Shown piece after piece: positions 44,781 through 53,407 of a stretch of DNA of 64,000 bases. The stretch spans positions 147,307 through 211,306 of the forward strand of contig JADZBD010000002.1 in NCBI GenBank assembly GCA_020852255.1. Reading direction: 5' to 3'. A program made the position numbers and the translations under genes. The notes beneath the pieces were generated by a model. That model saw only the letters and a list, made by a program, of their open reading frames with translations. It ran no database searches and was not told the origin of the DNA. Source of the stretch: Bacteroidia bacterium. Its GTDB lineage: Bacteria > Bacteroidota > Bacteroidia > JADZBD01. Position 1 is the stretch's first letter, and each line of letters starts with the position of its first letter.

Positions 44781-46256
44781 TTACTGCTTGATCGTTATAT
44801 GGTAAGGGTCAACGGAAACTTCACATTTCCATCCCGGAACAAGCTGGAGCGTAGACTGGTTGATCAGCGTGAGATATCCGTTCCGGCCGGCACAGGCCGT
44901 AGTATGATGCGGAGCCCACCCTACCCCGAAGAGATTCCGGTTGGCAACCCATACACAATTGGTGGCATCATCCACCACCACGCTTCGGGGCTGGTGCCCG
45001 GTATAAATGGCGGTAATCAGCTGATTCGTATTCAGATCAATTACGTTTACAGAACTGGTGGTAACCTGATTCGCTGTATCCTCCATACACGGTACAAACA
45101 CATACGGATTCACATCCGAGAAGGCCATCACCTGCGGAACGCCGCTGGTAGGGATTACCTGAAGAAGGCTGTCGTTCGATGCCTTAAAAATTCTCAACTC
45201 ATTGGTCCCCTGACACGTCACGTAATATTTTGAATAATCCGGAGAAAATTCAACGTCGTAGGGTTTATAGATACCACTGGTGTTGGGGAAATCACCGGTT
45301 TGCAGCACCACCTGTGAGATATCGGGGTTGAAAGGATCGGTCATATCCACTCTGTAAATAAAATTTCCCTGCTGGCAGGTGATATAAGCCAAGGTACCAT
45401 CATAGTTCATGGCGTTGCCGTGCGGATAGATAAATGTTCCGCTGCCCTCATACGTTACAATAACCTGCATGGTATTCAGATCAAGGAGTGCCACCTTTCC
45501 GTCCGAGGCAAGATGTGAAGCAATGGCATACTGGGAATTGCCGGATATAGAAAGGGAGTGCCAGCTGTAAACACCCAGATTAAGCTCGCCCACCTTAACG
45601 TAGTCGGAGGTTCTGAATTTCTGGAAAATATCACTGACATAATAAGACACATACAGGTACTGATTATCGGGGGAAACATACATATCGTGCGGCGCTTCCG
45701 TTGCAGGCAGGTTTCCGAGATCAATGCAGCGCATGGCCAATCGCGATGAAGCATCGAATACGGTGAGAAGGTCGCATCCTTGGTTGGCCAGAAATATTTT
45801 TCTCCGGTTTGGCTGGTCAGACCACTTTACGAATCCGGTTTCATCCGGCGCACCATTGGCAATCCAGTCACGCAGGGTCATGACCTCTTCACGGGTCAGG
45901 GCCGGTTTGTTGTAAGGCATGGTTGGACTGAGCTGAGGGCCCAGATCGCTGAAAGTGTTCACCGCAAAAAGGAGGAAGCTCTGATCCGGCCGAAAAGGTA
46001 TTACCGCGGAATTATTCCGGCTGCCGCGAAACAATGCTTCCCAGGACGAGAGATCCAGGCCGGCACAGGCGTCTTTGCTTCTCTGATCATGACAGCCGGA
46101 GTTAGCGCAGCGGTTAATCAGGATCTTTCCCACTTCGTGCGGGTATCCGTAATAATCCGCAGTACCCGTATCCCTCGTGCAGCCATGAAACAAGGCGGCA
46201 GATCCGATCAGGAAAAAAGCCATCCACCTGCTACGACCTGATGTAAGCTTCATCAT
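44781..46256 (-). CDS. Lipoprotein with cytochrome-like motif and beta-propeller
   Basis: A 491-residue protein from the ATG at 46256, overlapping the upstream fusion gene by 26 bp; an in-frame longer start is possible but leads to a poor signal. A lipoprotein signal (LFHGC) is followed by a domain with CANSGCH (C-x4-C-H, possible heme site), MPYNKPALT and ALRDWI-like segments as in planctomycete-type cytochromes. YVTN propeller blades follow (LYVSYYVSD, YYVTCQGTNELRIF, VWVANRNLFG). It would lie in the periplasm or outer membrane. Its presence in a catabolic operon is unexplained. Confidence 0.75.
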   Translation of the reverse strand: MMKLTSGRSRWMAFFLIGSAALFHGCTRDTGTADYYGYPHEVGKILINRCANSGCHDQRSKDACAGLDLSSWEALFRGSRNNSAVIPFRPDQSFLLFAVNTFSDLGPQLSPTMPYNKPALTREEVMTLRDWIANGAPDETGFVKWSDQPNRRKIFLANQGCDLLTVFDASSRLAMRCIDLGNLPATEAPHDMYVSPDNQYLYVSYYVSDIFQKFRTSDYVKVGELNLGVYSWHSLSISGNSQYAIASHLASDGKVALLDLNTMQVIVTYEGSGTFIYPHGNAMNYDGTLAYITCQQGNFIYRVDMTDPFNPDISQVVLQTGDFPNTSGIYKPYDVEFSPDYSKYYVTCQGTNELRIFKASNDSLLQVIPTSGVPQVMAFSDVNPYVFVPCMEDTANQVTTSSVNVIDLNTNQLITAIYTGHQPRSVVVDDATNCVWVANRNLFGVGWAPHHTTACAGRNGYLTLINQSTLQLVPGWKCEVSVDPYHITIKQ

Positions 46257-48060
46257 TTTCTTTCGTGCTTTTTTGATCTGCTCTTCTGGCATACAATGCA
46301 GCACCCAGTGAAACAACGAACTGGGGCTGATCCGCAATTGTTACGGGGATATTGATCTTTTCCTGAAGTAATTTTGCCAGGAGCGGGTGATGGGCGACAA
46401 CTCCGCCAATCATCAGCACGGGAAGTTTAGGATCAATTCGCATTTTCACCACCCGGTTAAGGATGGATACATAGATTCCCCTGGCGATATCTTCAATGGG
46501 CATTCCCTCGAAAAGCCAGCTCATGACCTCTGTTTTTGCAAACACAGTACAGAAGCTGTTCAGTTCACGCCCGAAACTCGATTTCAGTGCGAGGTCGCTC
46601 ATATCCTGGATACGGATGTCGGCCCGCTCCGCAATCTCAGTAATGAAAGATCCGGTGCCGGCGGCACATTTATCATTCATTATGAACTGATCAATGGAGC
46701 CATCCTCCTTGCAGCGAATGATCTTGATATCCTCACCCCCCACATCAATAATAGTCTTCTGTCCGGCCAGACTTTTTTCCGCACCAACAGATGCGCAGTT
46801 CAATTCTGTTTTCACCAGATCCGCTGCCGGCAGATGGCGGCGTCCGTAACCGGTTGCACAGGTTCGTACGATGGGAAATTCCTTTTTCAGTGTCTCGATA
46901 ACATGCTTTACGGATATCTTTTCCCTGTTCAGTGTTTTCACTGCCATCCGGAACACCACACGTTCCGAAGAATCAATGATCGTAAATTTCGTGTAGGCCG
47001 AACCCAGGTCGGCACCTAAGAAACAATCTCCTTTCGGAACCTGCTTCTCTTTGCCGTTGGCCACCGGGGTGATATTTGCAAGAACCGCCTGCCGTGTGCT
47101 CTGAACGCTGGAAGAAATGCTTTTTCCGCTGATGGCTTTCACCATATTAGTAAACGTAAGATTCAGCGAGGTCCGGATGTAATGCTTCCGGCCATACTCA
47201 ACAATTTTCCCATTCAGATAATCAATCTCCGTAGGCCGGTTATTCAGCAAATCCACCGCAAGGGAAGGGAAATGGTTTCCCGCCTTTGCAAGATACCGGA
47301 GGCATTTCCGGATAAAATCGTCTTCGAACTTGATTTTTTCCGACTCTGCCACTTCCACCGCCTCCTCGATAATTTGCTCTGCAAGTTCTACGGTATCCGG
47401 GTTGCTCATCGCTTCTTTGATGGTGAGCCGTCCGACGGCGCACAAGGCACTCAGCGACGAATTCAGAATGGTTTTTTCCCAGGAATACTTCAGGATCTGG
47501 AATGAAGTGACCGGGGTGGTCTCCAGTTTAACCTCACTTAGCCTGGCTGAAATAAACTCCGCCTGATCCCGCCGGGAATCATCCATGGATGCCAGGTAAT
47601 TCGGCGGATTAAAAAATGTAACATTTGTAGATCTCGGGTCTGTGAGGTTTCCGGCAAAATTGATCACCATCCGGAACGTGCGCCCCTCTCCCAGCACAGA
47701 AGATATCATCTTCTCCACATCAATACCATTCATGGCACACACCACGCCAGCGTCTCCGAGATCCAGCGCCTCCACGTCACGCACTGACTGCGGCAGCTGC
47801 GTTGTTTTCAGACAGAGAAATATGATCTGCGGTTTAAGATGGGCCAGTTCCTTCACGGAAGAGTAGACCTCCTTGAACTTTACCTTCCGGTTGATGGCGC
47901 CGGATAGCGTGATACCCTGATCGCGGATACTATTGATCTTGACCTTATCAAGATCACAAACGGCCACTTCAAGTCCGGCTTCCTGCAGATGTGCACTGAG
48001 GATCATTCCTACCGGACCCATCCCAACCACAGCTACCCTGTTTATTTTTGCCGCGCTCAT
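46231..48060 (-). CDS. Fusion: ketopantoate-reductase-like dehydrogenase + BCR/HAD-type activase
   Basis: A 609-residue two-domain protein. Residues 1-320 match ketopantoate reductase: GMGPVG nucleotide loop (13-18), K196 and N200 in WEKTILNSSL, and PTEIDYLNGKIVEYGRKH with E278. Residues 345-595 match the ASKHA-fold activators of 2-hydroxyacyl-CoA dehydratases and benzoyl-CoA reductase: GADLGSAYTKF, MNDKCAAGTGSF with C465, and SFCTVFAKTEV with C504, the two Cys that bridge a 4Fe-4S cluster between monomers. Both halves keep their key residues. I know no characterised protein with this pairing. It follows the BcrB-like gene by 1 bp. Confidence 0.85.
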   Translation of the reverse strand: MSAAKINRVAVVGMGPVGMILSAHLQEAGLEVAVCDLDKVKINSIRDQGITLSGAINRKVKFKEVYSSVKELAHLKPQIIFLCLKTTQLPQSVRDVEALDLGDAGVVCAMNGIDVEKMISSVLGEGRTFRMVINFAGNLTDPRSTNVTFFNPPNYLASMDDSRRDQAEFISARLSEVKLETTPVTSFQILKYSWEKTILNSSLSALCAVGRLTIKEAMSNPDTVELAEQIIEEAVEVAESEKIKFEDDFIRKCLRYLAKAGNHFPSLAVDLLNNRPTEIDYLNGKIVEYGRKHYIRTSLNLTFTNMVKAISGKSISSSVQSTRQAVLANITPVANGKEKQVPKGDCFLGADLGSAYTKFTIIDSSERVVFRMAVKTLNREKISVKHVIETLKKEFPIVRTCATGYGRRHLPAADLVKTELNCASVGAEKSLAGQKTIIDVGGEDIKIIRCKEDGSIDQFIMNDKCAAGTGSFITEIAERADIRIQDMSDLALKSSFGRELNSFCTVFAKTEVMSWLFEGMPIEDIARGIYVSILNRVVKMRIDPKLPVLMIGGVVAHHPLLAKLLQEKINIPVTIADQPQFVVSLGAALYARRADQKSTKENDEAYIRS

Positions 48061-48061
48061 A

Positions 48062-49282
48062 TCAGCTTATTTCTTTTATACCTTCCAGTTGTTCAATAAA
48101 GGTTTCCAGTTTGGTTACCGATTGCCCCTCCGAATAAAATCTCAGATCACACAGGTCGCCTTCAATAACCAGGGAGGGAATTCCGGTAGCGGAGGAAAAC
48201 CGCTGGGGCAGTCCGAATCTTGAATTGGAATTGTTAAAGCATGTTTTCGCATCATGAAATACCATTCCATCCACTTTATATTCTTCCGCAATGGATTTCA
48301 GCAACTGAAATTTAGCTTCCTCACTGCGGTTGATAAAAATAACGGTGTACGCCTCTGCTGATGAGCGGAAAGGATCCTTTTCATCGAAGGCATCGAACAC
48401 CCAGCTATTGCAATAAGTAGATGCAACTACACTGGAATGATTTGCACAAAACAAATCGGAAAGATTCCGCAGTTTCCCCCATATCGGCATGCCGTCCCAA
48501 TACATTCTGGTACGTTCTCCAGGAATCATTCCCAGTCCCTTCTTCACGTTATCATTCAGTTCCTGCAGCAATCCCCGGTAATACTCCACGGCCACATCTG
48601 TTCCGCGAAGAACAACGATAGGCCCCATATGAATTGCGCCATCAAAAAAACAAAGCGGTGCAGGTGTGTTTTTTGCAGTAGCCAGCACGTCTTTCCAGAG
48701 GTTGGTAGCTATTTTGCTTTTCTTCAGTACTTCACGGAAGCGGTCGATATCGAATTTTACGCCGCTGGTTTTTTCACAAACCGGTACCAGTTCCTCCATT
48801 TGACGCGCTACGTCGTCTATCTCACTTTGCGTAATGGCGCTGATATGACGGGGCGGGAAAATTCCCACAGAAGGACAATTAAAACGGGTTCCGTAATAGT
48901 TGAACCAATCCTGCACCTCTCTGCACTGGTTTGTATTGTAAACAATCAGATCCGGTTTCGGGATGGAAGGAAGACCATAATGCTTAGTAAGCGGGGTCTC
49001 TCCCTTCAAATACGCGCCAATATCGGAAGTAAGGTAAGAGCAGATATCACCCGCATATCCCATACTTACTGTTTCCGGGATGTACTCTCCGGCCAGCCGG
49101 GTTGCGCCAAGCAAAGCTCCGTGGTTTTCCGGGAAATAAACTTTGAACCCGAAGGAACGGAGTAATTCTGCAGGACCCACACTTGTACACCAGGCTACCT
49201 TTCCGGGTTTCAGAAAATCCGTGAAGTAGTCTTTCATGACTTTCTTCAGGTTGACCGTACTTTTTATTTCGTACATACTCAT
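48062..49282 (-). CDS. BcrB/HgdB-like iron-sulfur protein (possible double-cubane reductase component)
   Basis: A 406-residue member of the 2-hydroxyacyl-CoA dehydratase D-component family. It aligns with BcrB of this operon: C32 (VAWCTSVGPAELL), C81 (GYAGDICSYLTSDIG) and C120 (NTNQCREV) fall at the same relative places as C38, C90 and C125 of BcrB. It is a second, diverged copy with no matching BcrC-like partner, so it could form a homodimer like the double-cubane cluster proteins. The adjacent activase fusion would supply ATP-driven electrons. Its substrate is unknown. Confidence 0.82.
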   Translation of the reverse strand: MSMYEIKSTVNLKKVMKDYFTDFLKPGKVAWCTSVGPAELLRSFGFKVYFPENHGALLGATRLAGEYIPETVSMGYAGDICSYLTSDIGAYLKGETPLTKHYGLPSIPKPDLIVYNTNQCREVQDWFNYYGTRFNCPSVGIFPPRHISAITQSEIDDVARQMEELVPVCEKTSGVKFDIDRFREVLKKSKIATNLWKDVLATAKNTPAPLCFFDGAIHMGPIVVLRGTDVAVEYYRGLLQELNDNVKKGLGMIPGERTRMYWDGMPIWGKLRNLSDLFCANHSSVVASTYCNSWVFDAFDEKDPFRSSAEAYTVIFINRSEEAKFQLLKSIAEEYKVDGMVFHDAKTCFNNSNSRFGLPQRFSSATGIPSLVIEGDLCDLRFYSEGQSVTKLETFIEQLEGIKEIS

Positions 49283-51024
49283 CGGGTAACCGGTGCCGGA
49301 TTATTCACATCCGAATCAAGTTTAACAATAAACACTTCCTCGCTTACCGGGTGATTGGCCCCGTACATATTTTCAATATGCGCTTTGTATACGTCCTGAA
49401 TCCGACCGGGCGCAATTTTCAGTGAAGGAGTAAGTGTGCTTTTCTCGATAGACAATTCATCATCAATAATCATGGCAAAACGGATCCGGGAAAACTTCTG
49501 GCTTACCAGGCAGTTTGCGTCACGCAGGCAACCCTGCAGACATTTCCCCAGCTCATCCATTGTGCGCGGGCAATAACATCCCTCATCAGGAGATTTTACA
49601 TAATTCGGATTATTAAATAATTTCCGGTTGGGAAAAATAACGGCTACAGGATACTCTGTTCCACCTCCCACCACCATTGCCTGCATCACATAATGGCACT
49701 TCATCTGGATAATCTCCTCCATTTCGGTAGGGATCACCTTTTCTCCGTTTGTTAATTTGAATATCCTGTCTTTCCTGGAAATGAGTTTCAACCCGTTTGG
49801 AGAGATTTCTCCAACATCGCCCGTACAATACCAGCCGTCCGGGGTAAAGGCGCTTTCGTTGGCGCGATCGTTCTTGTAATAGCCCCTCATAACATTAGGA
49901 CCCTTCACCTGAATTTCCTTTTCTGCAGAGAGGCGCACTTTTACACCCGGAATGGGAAATCCAACAACACCCGGTTCTCTTTTCTTGCCGGGGATGGTTA
50001 ATGTACAACAGGGGGCGGTTTCGGTCAGGCCCCATCCTTCCATGACAGCGATGCTGTGACTTTCAAATTCATCGCTGAGCGTTCTGGGAAGAGGGGCTGC
50101 CGCCGTAAAAATAAATTTGAGACCCGACCGGAAGAAGAGGTCTTCCTTTTTTTTGTCGGAGTGAGCGAGTTCGGCCAGCGACTGATATACTTTTGGTACG
50201 CTGAAGAAAACAGTAGGCTTCACTTTTTCCCAGTTCTCAAGGATTTTTGCAGGATCCTTTCCGTAACCGGATTCGAGGTGAAGGGTTGCGGCGTTATAAA
50301 GTGCGGCGAAGAGTTCGAATATACCTCCAAAGCTGTGGTGCCAGGGGAGGTAAGAAAGAAAGCGATCCGTATGGTCCAGGTTCCATCGCTTGCACAACGC
50401 ATCCTGCTGGGAAAGAATATTCCGGTGGGTGAGCTGTACTCCTTTGGGAATGCCCATTGTGCCGGAGGTATACATATTCAGACATATCTCATCCGGGCTG
50501 ACCGTAGTATCCGGCTTGTCGTTTTCCCCAGGCACGGTTTCCAGCACGCTCTTCCATCCGGTGGTATTACAGGCAATGCCGGTAACGGTGTCGTCAAATA
50601 CGATAATATGTCTGCACCTGGCAGCCTCTCCCAGTTGAGCAATCTGTTCTTTTCCTCCCACCGCAAGAAACGTAGCATCAGAATGCTCGAAGAGTGAGTG
50701 AAAAACGTGTGCTTTGAACCACGCAAAAACAGGAATGCAAACACCCCCCATACTCATTACCGCCAGTTCGGTCTGCAGCATCTGCACCGAGTTAGGAGCA
50801 AAAATCATGAGCCGGCTTCCGCGGCCGAAACCTTGTTTATTCAGAAATGCAATGATGCGGCAAACATTGGCATGAAGTTCCTTCCATGTGATTCCGATAT
50901 AATCCTCTCCGAACCGGGAGGCAAATACCAGATGATCAGGGAAGCGGAGCGCATTATGCCCGAGCATACTTCCCACATTTGGAAATCGTAACTCGGGAGC
51001 CGGTTCCGAATGCATCTCGCTCAT
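49279..51024 (-). CDS. AMP-forming acyl-CoA synthetase in the bcr operon
   Basis: A 581-residue ANL-family ligase. MYTSGTMGIPKGVQLTHRN is the P-loop region, EGWGLTETAPC the adenine region, DGWYCTGDVGEI and RKDRIFKLTNGEKVIP the hinge and C-terminal domain. The catalytic Lys region is near KSTLTPSLK. It resembles long-chain-type synthetases more than the short benzoate-CoA ligases (about 520 residues). A Cys-rich stretch CYCPRTMDELGKCLQGC (about 500) is unusual. Its place after bcrD suggests activation of benzoate, 4-hydroxybenzoate or an alicyclic acid. It overlaps bcrD by 4 bp. Confidence 0.8.
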   Translation of the reverse strand: MSEMHSEPAPELRFPNVGSMLGHNALRFPDHLVFASRFGEDYIGITWKELHANVCRIIAFLNKQGFGRGSRLMIFAPNSVQMLQTELAVMSMGGVCIPVFAWFKAHVFHSLFEHSDATFLAVGGKEQIAQLGEAARCRHIIVFDDTVTGIACNTTGWKSVLETVPGENDKPDTTVSPDEICLNMYTSGTMGIPKGVQLTHRNILSQQDALCKRWNLDHTDRFLSYLPWHHSFGGIFELFAALYNAATLHLESGYGKDPAKILENWEKVKPTVFFSVPKVYQSLAELAHSDKKKEDLFFRSGLKFIFTAAAPLPRTLSDEFESHSIAVMEGWGLTETAPCCTLTIPGKKREPGVVGFPIPGVKVRLSAEKEIQVKGPNVMRGYYKNDRANESAFTPDGWYCTGDVGEISPNGLKLISRKDRIFKLTNGEKVIPTEMEEIIQMKCHYVMQAMVVGGGTEYPVAVIFPNRKLFNNPNYVKSPDEGCYCPRTMDELGKCLQGCLRDANCLVSQKFSRIRFAMIIDDELSIEKSTLTPSLKIAPGRIQDVYKAHIENMYGANHPVSEEVFIVKLDSDVNNPAPVTR

Positions 51025-51860
51025 GCCGCAGCCTGTTGCTTATCGCGCAATTTCAGATAACGGAAACCACCCCACAATGCGGCACCGATGGCACCTGCAT
51101 AGATCGCATCGGGATGCGTTTTGATTTCAAACTTTTTTCCGGTCTCATCCAACTGGTCACCGATTGCCTGAAGCATGCCCTTGTTGAGGGCCATACCTCC
51201 GGTGAGAACGATGGGCGACTCTGCCTTCAGAGAACTTAAAAGTTTAATGATACGGTTAGCGATCGAAATATGAATTCCCTTGATAATATCCGGAGTGGAA
51301 ATACCGCGGGACACCATGTTAATGACATCTGTTTCAGCCAGCACCGCACAGATTCCGGAGGAAACTTCGGGCTCTTTCGACTGCAATGAAACATCTCCTA
51401 CCTCTTCAATAGAAAGACCCAGGTATCTGGAAATATTTTCGACAAACTGTCCGGATCCTGATGCACATTGTCCGGTCATTTTATAGTCCTCTACTCTCGC
51501 ATCGGAGGAAATCTTTACTGCGCGCACATACAGCGCACCCATATCTACCACTGTTTTCGCATCGGGGAAAAAGAAATTGGCTCCTCTGGCATGCGTAGTC
51601 ATTCCGTAAAAGTGACCCTTCTTCCGCTTAACCAGGTCACCTTCTCCCGTGGAGGCGAGATAGGCAAGGTCCTCGTACTTCAACTTATTCCGTGTAAGCA
51701 TAGACTGAATCATTTCATCGGCCACCTGTGTGGGGTTACGTTTACGGATTTTCTCGGTGACCTTGTCGATGATCTTCGGTTTGTCGGAATAATCTATGAG
51801 AACGCTTTTGATGAAGTTGCTGCCAACATCAATGCCAAGTGTCAGAATCTGCTTTGCCAT
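51021..51860 (-). CDS. bcrD: Benzoyl-CoA reductase, delta subunit
   Basis: A 279-residue ASKHA ATPase subunit, close to the 282 residues of Thauera BcrD. The start is the ATG at 51860 (MAKQILTLGIDVGSNF), since a TTG at 51914 adds a tail with no family match. ATP-binding motif GIDVGSNFIKS; cluster Cys in MTGQCASGSGQF and GICAVLAETD. With BcrA it binds a 4Fe-4S cluster and hydrolyses ATP to drive electrons to BcrBC. The 90-bp gap to bcrA contains two FNR-type boxes. Confidence 0.93.
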   Translation of the reverse strand: MAKQILTLGIDVGSNFIKSVLIDYSDKPKIIDKVTEKIRKRNPTQVADEMIQSMLTRNKLKYEDLAYLASTGEGDLVKRKKGHFYGMTTHARGANFFFPDAKTVVDMGALYVRAVKISSDARVEDYKMTGQCASGSGQFVENISRYLGLSIEEVGDVSLQSKEPEVSSGICAVLAETDVINMVSRGISTPDIIKGIHISIANRIIKLLSSLKAESPIVLTGGMALNKGMLQAIGDQLDETGKKFEIKTHPDAIYAGAIGAALWGGFRYLKLRDKQQAAA

Positions 51861-51911
51861 AGTATTGAGATAATTTAGCTCTTGAATGTCTTTTAAAGTA
51901 ACGCTTCGTGA

Positions 51912-51954
51912 CAAAAAATATGTATGATCAGCATCATAATATGATTAGCGTCAT
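51912..51954 (-). promoter_or_regulatory. Tandem FNR-type boxes before bcrD
   Basis: ATGATCAGCATCAT (51924-51937) and ATGATTAGCGTCAT (51941-51954) form a 17-bp tandem repeat of ATGA-N6-TCAT; the second overlaps the bcrA stop codon. On the minus strand a -7-like TATTTTTTG (51920 to 51912) puts its G 35.5 bp from the centre of the second box. This suggests an internal promoter for bcrD and the genes after it. Confidence 0.55.
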
Positions 51955-53372
51955 GCTACCGCTTTTCCGGTTTTAGCTCCGGGCAGGTCCGCCTTAATGT
52001 TCCTGCGGGCGAACATTGCTCCGCCCAGGGCACCCATGAAGATACTATCCGTATGAATATTGATCTTAATATTATCCCCATAGTTTTCACGCACCAGTTG
52101 GCCCAGGTACTTAATGACCGCGGGGTTTCGGGCCACGCCTCCGGTGAAGGTGAATTCGTTAAACACACCACCGGACCGGGCGATAAGGGACATTGCCCTC
52201 ATGATAATGGCTTTATGCAATCCGCCGAGGATATCGGCCCGCTTTTCTCCAAGGTTGGTAAGTTCTCTGAGTTCTGCTCCTGCGAATACCGTACAGGTTG
52301 AGCAGATGTTCACTTCCTTCTGAGCCTCCATGGCCAGCGGCCCGAGTTCATTCAGGGAGATGCTTAATTCATCTGCGATATAGCCCAAGTATCTACCGCA
52401 TCCTGCGGCACAACGATCGTTCATCTGAAAGCTTGTTACGAGTCCGTATTTATCCACCTGAATGGCCTTGGTATCCTGTCCTCCGATGTCCAGTACGGTA
52501 CGTGTTTCAGGGAATACAGCATGCGCTCCAAAAGCGTGACAGAGGATCTCCGAGCGGATACATTCCTGCGGAAAGGGAAGCAAAGCGCGGCCGTACCCAG
52601 TGCCGGTCATGTTCTCGATTTCAAAATCCAGTTCAGCGATATCATCAATATGTTTACGGAGCGTATCCGAAACATGGTCGAAATTTCCGCGCAGCAGATT
52701 CATCTCGGCGTCAAAATGCACGCTCTTGTTATCAAGCGAAGATTCCGGGAGGTTTTTGTATTTCTCTTTTAATTCATCCATTGCTTTATGAACGAGTTCC
52801 TTAAAGTCGAATTTGATTCGTTCATTTTCCGCCGGTGAAATACTTTTATCCCACACGGTCATCAGCGGTTCAAAAAGGGTTGCGTCCAGCTTATTGACCT
52901 CCTCGTTATATTTCTCTGAAACGATATCGCGGAAGAACTGATTCCTGGAACCGAGGTCGTTGTACAAATAATCATGTTTGATTTTCGGCTTAAAAGCGCG
53001 GCGAATGGCCCGGAGGTGATTCAGCATTGTTTCTCTGAGGGTCTTCTCCGTGAAGAAGTTGTCGCAGGTTTTCACCAGCTCCTCGCCAAGCCGGTCAAGT
53101 TTCACCTTGAATTGCTCATACTGGAACACACTCTCCAGGTCAGCAATGTATTTCCGGTATTCCGGCTTTGCCTTGATTTCATCTTCCAGGTTCTTTTTTA
53201 GAACAGAGAAGCGGGCATTGTAGGTGGCCTCATCGCGTGCTATATCTGCGGCAACAGAATAATTGGCACGTGTATTTGTGATGCCTCTGCCAATAATCTC
53301 ATCCGCTTCGTTAATAATTACTGCTTTGGAAGTGGTAGAGCCGAGGTCAACACCGAGATAATATTTACTCAT
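51951..53372 (-). CDS. bcrA: Benzoyl-CoA reductase, alpha subunit
   Basis: A 473-residue ATPase subunit of the Bcr/Bad subtype. The N-terminal LGVDLGSTTSKAVII is the ATP phosphate motif. A helical insert (about 45-250) not found in BcrD is the mark of the alpha subunit; GGQDTKAI, MNDRCAAGCGRY and CSTCTVFAGAELREL hold the ATP and cluster contacts. It is slightly longer than the Thauera protein (about 438). Gene order bcrC-bcrB-bcrA-bcrD equals that of Thauera. Confidence 0.93.
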   Translation of the reverse strand: MSKYYLGVDLGSTTSKAVIINEADEIIGRGITNTRANYSVAADIARDEATYNARFSVLKKNLEDEIKAKPEYRKYIADLESVFQYEQFKVKLDRLGEELVKTCDNFFTEKTLRETMLNHLRAIRRAFKPKIKHDYLYNDLGSRNQFFRDIVSEKYNEEVNKLDATLFEPLMTVWDKSISPAENERIKFDFKELVHKAMDELKEKYKNLPESSLDNKSVHFDAEMNLLRGNFDHVSDTLRKHIDDIAELDFEIENMTGTGYGRALLPFPQECIRSEILCHAFGAHAVFPETRTVLDIGGQDTKAIQVDKYGLVTSFQMNDRCAAGCGRYLGYIADELSISLNELGPLAMEAQKEVNICSTCTVFAGAELRELTNLGEKRADILGGLHKAIIMRAMSLIARSGGVFNEFTFTGGVARNPAVIKYLGQLVRENYGDNIKINIHTDSIFMGALGGAMFARRNIKADLPGAKTGKAVA

Positions 53373-53407
53373 GACTGAATGTTTCTTGGTTAGTGAATGT
53401 TTAATAA

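Noticed and set aside
51861..51914. TTG start of bcrD
   Set aside because: It adds 18 residues not found in BcrD and lies close to the promoter-like boxes; the ATG at 51860 gives the usual length.
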